Below are positions 59,533 through 64,000 of a stretch of 64,000 nt of DNA, in pieces (within the stretch, counting starts at the first letter, position 1; every line of letters begins with the position of its first letter). The notes under the pieces were generated by a model. That model saw only the letters and a program-made list of their open reading frames with translations. It was not told the origin of the DNA and ran no database searches. A program made the translations under genes and the position numbers. The DNA lies in NCBI RefSeq assembly GCF_003345655.1, contig NZ_QQOH01000002.1, forward strand, positions 682,001 through 746,000. The letters run 5' to 3'. The stretch is from Motiliproteus coralliicola (lineage in GTDB: Bacteria > Pseudomonadota > Gammaproteobacteria > Pseudomonadales > Balneatricaceae).

Positions 59533-61536
59533 ATGATGAAGCCCCCCCCGGTATCTATTTTCGGCATCACCGTTTTGATTATGGCCTTGAGCGTCGGCCT
59601 GGTATCGACCTCGACGGCGGACTCCAATTCCGGCCGGAGTGCTGACCGGCTGCGCGAGCTGATCTACGGTGAGGCTCTGTTTCATCAGCAGCAGGAGGAT
59701 CATTTTTCCGCCATAACCCGTCTGCAACTGGCCTATGACCGGGGCCAACTGAAGCTGACTACTGCAGATGCGGTGGTGGTGCTGACGCGATTAAAACTGG
59801 CCTGGGGGTTACGGGACGAAGCGGAAGCCACGTTCCACACCCTGCTGGACGAGCGGGTCGGGGATGAGCTTAGAAACCGGGCGTGGCTGGAACTCGCCAA
59901 AGCGTTTTTTCATCAAGGTCAACTGACAGCGGCCGGAAAGGCGCTCGATAATATCCGCGGTCAGTTGCCCATGGATATCCGGGGGCAGCACCGCCTGCTG
60001 CTCGCCCATGTTCTGATGGCTCAGGGGGACTATGTCGGTGCGGCGTCGGCACTGAAACAATGGCAGGGGCCCGAAGCCCTGTCCGCTTATGCCGATTATA
60101 ACCTCGGGGTCGCTCTGGTTAGAGCCGGTCGACTTGAAAAGGCAATGCCTGCGTTGCTGCATGTTGCCGGCCTGTCGGCAACCAAGGAGGAGCTGCTCTC
60201 TCTCAAAGACAAAGCGAATCTGACCCTGGCCTATACATTAATGCGTCTGGAGCAACCGGAGCAGGCATTGAGTCATCTGAGTAAGGTTCGCCTGCATGGC
60301 CCCTCTTCAAATCGGGCGCTGTTGGCGACCGGCTGGATTACCCGGAAGCAGGGGCGGTCCGCTGACGCGCTGACCCCTTGGATGGAACTGCGCGGTCGCG
60401 CGACGGAAGATCCGGCGGTGCAGGAGTCGCTGCTGGCTGTTCCGTCCCTGCATCGGGAGCTGCAGTCGCCGGAGCTGGCGGCACGGAGTTATGAAGAGGC
60501 CGTCGATGTCTTTTCCCGGGAACTGACGCGGGTGAATCAGGCGATGGTTTCATTGCGTCGGGAGTCGGCAGCCGACATAACCCGTGCTCCCTATATGGGA
60601 CCGTTGCTTGCTAGCCGGGAATTCCAACAGACGACCCGTGGGCAGACCGATCTCCGGGCGATGCTGGATCGTCTGAATCAGGGGCTGGACACCCTGGATC
60701 GTCTGGCTGATCTTACCCGGCAGCCTGAAGCCGAGCGGGCGCTTCCGGACCCTGAAACCGGTTTCACAGCACCGGGCACTGAAGCTGGTAATCCCAGCGA
60801 AGGCAGTGTACCGAACAGCGGGCCGGAAGGGGTGGAGCCGGACGGGGCCGGTTCCCACTGGCAGCATGAGCGGCGCGATGGCGGACAGCCGTATTCGGCC
60901 CGGCAAAAACCCTCGTTACCGGAGCTGGATCTTCCGCCGGAGCGCCAAACCCTGCCGCTACCGGACGGCTGGTCCGGGCTGCCGGAATCGGATTCCAGCG
61001 GCCTTCCCGAATCGGACGGGAGCGGACTGCCGGAGGCAGGAATTATTCAGATACCGGGGGCCGAGCAGACCGATTTCCCTATCGCCGGCATCATCCGGAT
61101 ACCGAAATCAGACGAGGATTTTGCCTACCCGGACGAGCTGAGTCCCGACGGCATAGGTTCCCGACAGCTTGAGAGGGTCTCGCGTCGGGTACCCGGCTCG
61201 GATCCGATCCAGACAGAGGTTCGGGTATCGAAACCGCAGAAACTCAGAGAGCTGGTCAGAGCACTGGCCGCCGGTGGAGAGCGGGTAGGACGGTTGATTC
61301 GCCGATTCCAGAAGGGCGAAAGCCGAAGAGGTGAACTGGAAGGCTATCTGGCGGCGTTGCGCGATCGGATCGCCGGACTGCAGGGACGTATCACCGCGGC
61401 GATCGATGCCTATGAACGCTATGCCAGAAAGCTGGCATTGGCGGAACTGGAACGGCGCCGACGTCGGCTTGAAGCCAATCTTGAGCAGGCCCGGCTGGAA
61501 CTGGCCAAGAGCTATGATGCGGCCCGGGATGAATAA
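59533..61536 (+). CDS. Secreted TPR protein with Pro-rich repeat linker and coiled-coil end
   Basis: A 667-residue protein beginning MMKPPPVSIFGITVLIMALSVG, a signal peptide probably cut near residue 30. The region 35-330 has TPR-like helices (YGEALFHQQQEDHFSAITRLQLAYDRG, ADYNLGVALVRAGRLEKAMPALLHV, NLTLAYTLMRLEQPEQALSHL). Residues 400-540 are low-complexity with tandem SGLPESD-type units and repeated IIxIP segments. The last 100 residues are charged and helical (LEGYLAALRDRIAGLQGRI, ELERRRRRLEANLEQAR), ready to form a coiled coil. The start follows the previous stop by 5 bp. A periplasmic scaffold is likely; Agl-Glt GltC-like proteins have comparable size and repeats, but homology is not shown. 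Confidence 0.7.
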   Translation: MMKPPPVSIFGITVLIMALSVGLVSTSTADSNSGRSADRLRELIYGEALFHQQQEDHFSAITRLQLAYDRGQLKLTTADAVVVLTRLKLAWGLRDEAEATFHTLLDERVGDELRNRAWLELAKAFFHQGQLTAAGKALDNIRGQLPMDIRGQHRLLLAHVLMAQGDYVGAASALKQWQGPEALSAYADYNLGVALVRAGRLEKAMPALLHVAGLSATKEELLSLKDKANLTLAYTLMRLEQPEQALSHLSKVRLHGPSSNRALLATGWITRKQGRSADALTPWMELRGRATEDPAVQESLLAVPSLHRELQSPELAARSYEEAVDVFSRELTRVNQAMVSLRRESAADITRAPYMGPLLASREFQQTTRGQTDLRAMLDRLNQGLDTLDRLADLTRQPEAERALPDPETGFTAPGTEAGNPSEGSVPNSGPEGVEPDGAGSHWQHERRDGGQPYSARQKPSLPELDLPPERQTLPLPDGWSGLPESDSSGLPESDGSGLPEAGIIQIPGAEQTDFPIAGIIRIPKSDEDFAYPDELSPDGIGSRQLERVSRRVPGSDPIQTEVRVSKPQKLRELVRALAAGGERVGRLIRRFQKGESRRGELEGYLAALRDRIAGLQGRITAAIDAYERYARKLALAELERRRRRLEANLEQARLELAKSYDAARDE

Positions 61537-61552
61537 AGGGGTGAATAATGGG

Positions 61553-64000
61553 ATGAATAAGTTGCAGCGACCGCCGATCGGACTCGTCTTGTTGCTGTCA
61601 TCTGTCGGGTTGATGGCGGGCTGCCTTGGCGAGTCGGGGGTGAAGCCGGGCCTGGATTCCGGTGCTTCTCCTGCTGCCACGCTGACCCTTGCCGATCTTC
61701 GCGCAGTACCCGGCGTCGATGCTGAAGTGCCACTGAGCGGAGATGCCCGGGAAAAGGCGATCAAAGCCTACCGGGATTTTCTGCAGGACTATCCGACCAC
61801 TACCGAGTATCAGGAGATTCGACGACGTCTTGCGGACTTGCTGGTGGAAAGTGCGTGGACGGATGACAGTTCCGGCCTGACGGACCGAACGACTCCCGAC
61901 TCCCGCTCAGCCGATGAACGATACAGCGAGGCGATCACCATCTATGAACAGCTGCTGGCCATCCGGCCACAGAATCCCGCTACGGCAGAGCTGCTCTATC
62001 AACTGGCAAAGGCCCATGAGGGCCAGGGGCGACCGCTGAGGGCAATCGAGATTCTGCAGCGGCTGATCGGTCAGTACCCGACTGCCAACACCAGACTCTA
62101 CGCCGATGCCCAGTTCAGGTTCGGTGAGCTGTTGTTCGGCGAACAGGACTTTGTCCGGGCGGAGGCGGCCTATGGTGCCGTGGTGAAATTGGGTGAAGGG
62201 GTGGCCGTCTATGAGCAGGGGCTGAACAAGCTGGGCTGGAGCCTGCTGCGGCAGGAACGTTATGACGAGGCGCTGGAGCCGTTTTTCACCCTGCTGGACC
62301 GCAAGATACCGCCGAATTCGGATCCGCAGCGGCTGTTTTCAGAACGCTCAAAGGCCGATCGGGAACAGATTGATGATCTGTTCCGGGCCGTCAGCCTGTG
62401 CTTTTCCTCGCTCGCCGGAATCGATGCCGTCGCCGACTTCTTCGAGCGTCGGGGGAGCAGACCCTACGAGTTGGAGGTATACCGACATCTTGCCGACCAC
62501 TATCAGCGTAAAGGATTGTCCACCGATGCCGCCGCTACCTGGCTTGCGCTGGCCCGGCACCGACCCCTGGATTCTGACGCTCCCCGCCACTACCTGAAAG
62601 CGATCCGGCTTTACCGGCGGGAGGGTTCTCAGCAGAGCGTCCTGATCACCCGAGCCGAGTTTGTCGAGCGCTACGGGCTGGAGCGGGAATTCTGGCGCCG
62701 ACATGAGCCGTCGTCGTTTCCGGAGGTGATCACGCAGTTGCAGACGTCGCTGGTGGAACTGGCCGGTGATTCCCATCGACAAGCGCTGAAAACCGGATCG
62801 GTCGAGGCGTTTGAAATGGCGGAGCAACGCTATCGTCGCTACCTGACCGGTTTTGGTAGCACAGCCGGTAGCGCTGTCGATAGCGAGCTGGCGGTCGAGA
62901 TGAACTTTCAGCTGGCCGAGCTGCTATACCAGCGCGGTGTCTATTCCCGCGCCGTGACGGAGTACCAGCGCGTCGCCTATGAGCGAGGTAACAGTGACCG
63001 TGGCAGCGAGGCGGGTCGATCGGCCCTCAAGGCTTACGCTCAGCAGCTGAAACTGCTGGAGGGGGAAGCGCAGACCCTCTGGTTTGAGCGCTTTACCGAG
63101 AGTCAGCTACGGTTTGTCCGGACCTGGCCCGAGCACCGGGATGCGGTGGCTGTGTTCAGCCGGGCCGGTTCCGAGCTGCTGGATCGCGGTCGACTGGTGG
63201 AGGTTGCCGAAGCCACTGAAACGCTGCTGCAACAGCAGGGGGTGCCGGTAATGCTGCGTCAGGTTGCCTGGACCTTGCTGGCCCGGGCCCGGTTTCAGCA
63301 GCAGGACTATCCCGGGGCGGAGCATGGCTATCGGCAGGCCCTAGGGCTGGCGGCAGCCGACGATGTTCGACGAACCGCGCTACGCGAAGTCATGGCACTT
63401 GCTGTCTACCGCCAAGCGGAAGCGGCCCGGGATGAAGGCGATCAGCCGCGCGCGGCAGAACTGTTTCTCCGGGCTGCCGCCGACGGCGGTTCGGAATCAT
63501 CTGTTCACCCCAGAGCACAATATGATGGGGCAACGTCGCTGTTGGTACTGGAGCGGTGGGATCCGGCGATCCGGGTGCTGCAGCAGTTTCGTGATGATCA
63601 TCCCGGCCTCCCGTTGCAGCAGCAGGTGTTACCGAAGCTGGCCTTCGCCTACGACCGCGGCGGTCGCCGGATCGAAGCTGCTGATGCTTGGTTTGAACTG
63701 GGGCGAGGTCAGAGGCCTGCAGTTGAGCGCCGTCAGGCGTTGCTGCGGGCAGCCGAACTCTATCAGCAGTTGGATCGTATCGAACAGGCGCAAGCTGCTC
63801 TCGAGCGCTATGTCGGGGATTTTCCGAAGCCCGTGGCCGAGGCGGTTGCCGTGCGTCGGAAACTGGCGGATCTGGCCCACTCGTCAGACGATGAGCCGGG
63901 ACGCAAACACTGGCTGATGGAGATCATCCGAACGGATCGATTTGGGGGTGACGACAGCACCGCCCCGGTGGCGGCGCAGGCAAGTCTGAGCCTGGCAGAG
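61553..64000 (+). CDS. Large TPR lipoprotein, 3' end beyond the window
   Basis: An open frame of at least 816 codons runs to the window edge without a stop. ATG 61553 gives a lipoprotein signal with the lipobox LMAGC (Cys24), so it is probably anchored in the outer membrane. ATG 61529 and GTG 61541 are in frame upstream, among three near-copies of GATGAATAA; 61529 would overlap the previous gene by 8 bp. Tetratricopeptide-like repeats extend throughout (LLYQLAKAHEGQGRPLRAIEILQRL, QFRFGELLFGEQDFVRAEAAYGAV, MNFQLAELLYQRGVYSRAVTEYQRVAY). It resembles GltD/GltE(AglT)-like TPR proteins in layout. The next genes, outside the window, would decide this. Confidence 0.7.
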   Translation, partial: MNKLQRPPIGLVLLLSSVGLMAGCLGESGVKPGLDSGASPAATLTLADLRAVPGVDAEVPLSGDAREKAIKAYRDFLQDYPTTTEYQEIRRRLADLLVESAWTDDSSGLTDRTTPDSRSADERYSEAITIYEQLLAIRPQNPATAELLYQLAKAHEGQGRPLRAIEILQRLIGQYPTANTRLYADAQFRFGELLFGEQDFVRAEAAYGAVVKLGEGVAVYEQGLNKLGWSLLRQERYDEALEPFFTLLDRKIPPNSDPQRLFSERSKADREQIDDLFRAVSLCFSSLAGIDAVADFFERRGSRPYELEVYRHLADHYQRKGLSTDAAATWLALARHRPLDSDAPRHYLKAIRLYRREGSQQSVLITRAEFVERYGLEREFWRRHEPSSFPEVITQLQTSLVELAGDSHRQALKTGSVEAFEMAEQRYRRYLTGFGSTAGSAVDSELAVEMNFQLAELLYQRGVYSRAVTEYQRVAYERGNSDRGSEAGRSALKAYAQQLKLLEGEAQTLWFERFTESQLRFVRTWPEHRDAVAVFSRAGSELLDRGRLVEVAEATETLLQQQGVPVMLRQVAWTLLARARFQQQDYPGAEHGYRQALGLAAADDVRRTALREVMALAVYRQAEAARDEGDQPRAAELFLRAAADGGSESSVHPRAQYDGATSLLVLERWDPAIRVLQQFRDDHPGLPLQQQVLPKLAFAYDRGGRRIEAADAWFELGRGQRPAVERRQALLRAAELYQQLDRIEQAQAALERYVGDFPKPVAEAVAVRRKLADLAHSSDDEPGRKHWLMEIIRTDRFGGDDSTAPVAAQASLSLAE

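Noticed and set aside
61108-61764. 218-codon minus-strand frame across the junction of the two TPR genes
   Set aside because: It overlaps the end of one TPR gene and the lipoprotein signal of the next, and has no family features.

Overview
The window looks like a chromosomal segment of a free-living, probably marine, heterotrophic gammaproteobacterium of the Oceanospirillales/Alteromonadales type. This is judged from gene families (DUF2956, homodimeric AceE-type E1, AcnA plus AcnB, Zur-type paralogues, PEP-CTERM/PrsT, an MSHA-like pilin) and from a mostly GC-rich, densely packed layout. I did no similarity search. About 57 protein genes are supported. No rRNA, tRNA or CRISPR array was seen.

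Left edge (1-1000): an AT-richer tail of what looks like an integron cassette array. It holds the 3' end of a DUF6119/TIGR04141-like gene, two candidate attC sites, a cassette ORF broken by an in-frame stop, and an Imm32-like immunity gene. From 1223 to 13500 the segment is ordinary accessory metabolism: tehB, GST, NTF2-like, tautomerase, EF-hand protein, DsbA-like, FMN reductase with cytochrome b561, methyltransferase, nitroreductase and an EamA transporter. Several of these have a divergent LysR regulator.

13480-24834 is a complete periplasmic formate dehydrogenase locus. A HTH/PBP-domain regulator and fdhD run leftwards. DUF3305, DUF3306, a polyferredoxin, a TorD chaperone, a Tat-target small protein and the FdhA (Cys type), FdhB and cytochrome b subunits run rightwards. 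A TTTTGTCC-type motif recurs in both of its promoter regions.

25000-31650 holds a PEP-CTERM protein, a pseudopilin, an Lrp/Gate pair, an SDR/DUF2218/LysR group and a DUF1826 gene directly behind a Zur-box-like palindrome. 31956-40487 holds acnB and acnA, divergent across a 1.2 kb gene-free and AT-richer gap, then D-lactate dehydrogenase. 41624-44893 is a four-gene operon of zinc-sparing paralogues (gamma carbonic anhydrase, FolE2, dihydroorotase, HisI) behind a near-perfect Zur box. With the DUF1826 gene it suggests a zinc-starvation regulon split over two loci.

45103-57940: an MFS/LysR pair, a PrsT-like TPR protein, ahpC-ahpF with an OxyR half-site, a CBS protein, an AceE-family E1 divergent from an Lrp regulator (MdeB/MdeR-like arrangement), an AlaX editing protein and a methyltransferase. 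After about 1 kb without a convincing gene, the right edge (58925-64000) carries three consecutive envelope genes: a coiled-coil protein, a TPR protein with a Pro-rich repeat linker, and a very long TPR lipoprotein that runs off the window. They are plausibly the start of an Exb/Tol-energised, Agl-Glt-like machine, and they are the least characterised part of the window.
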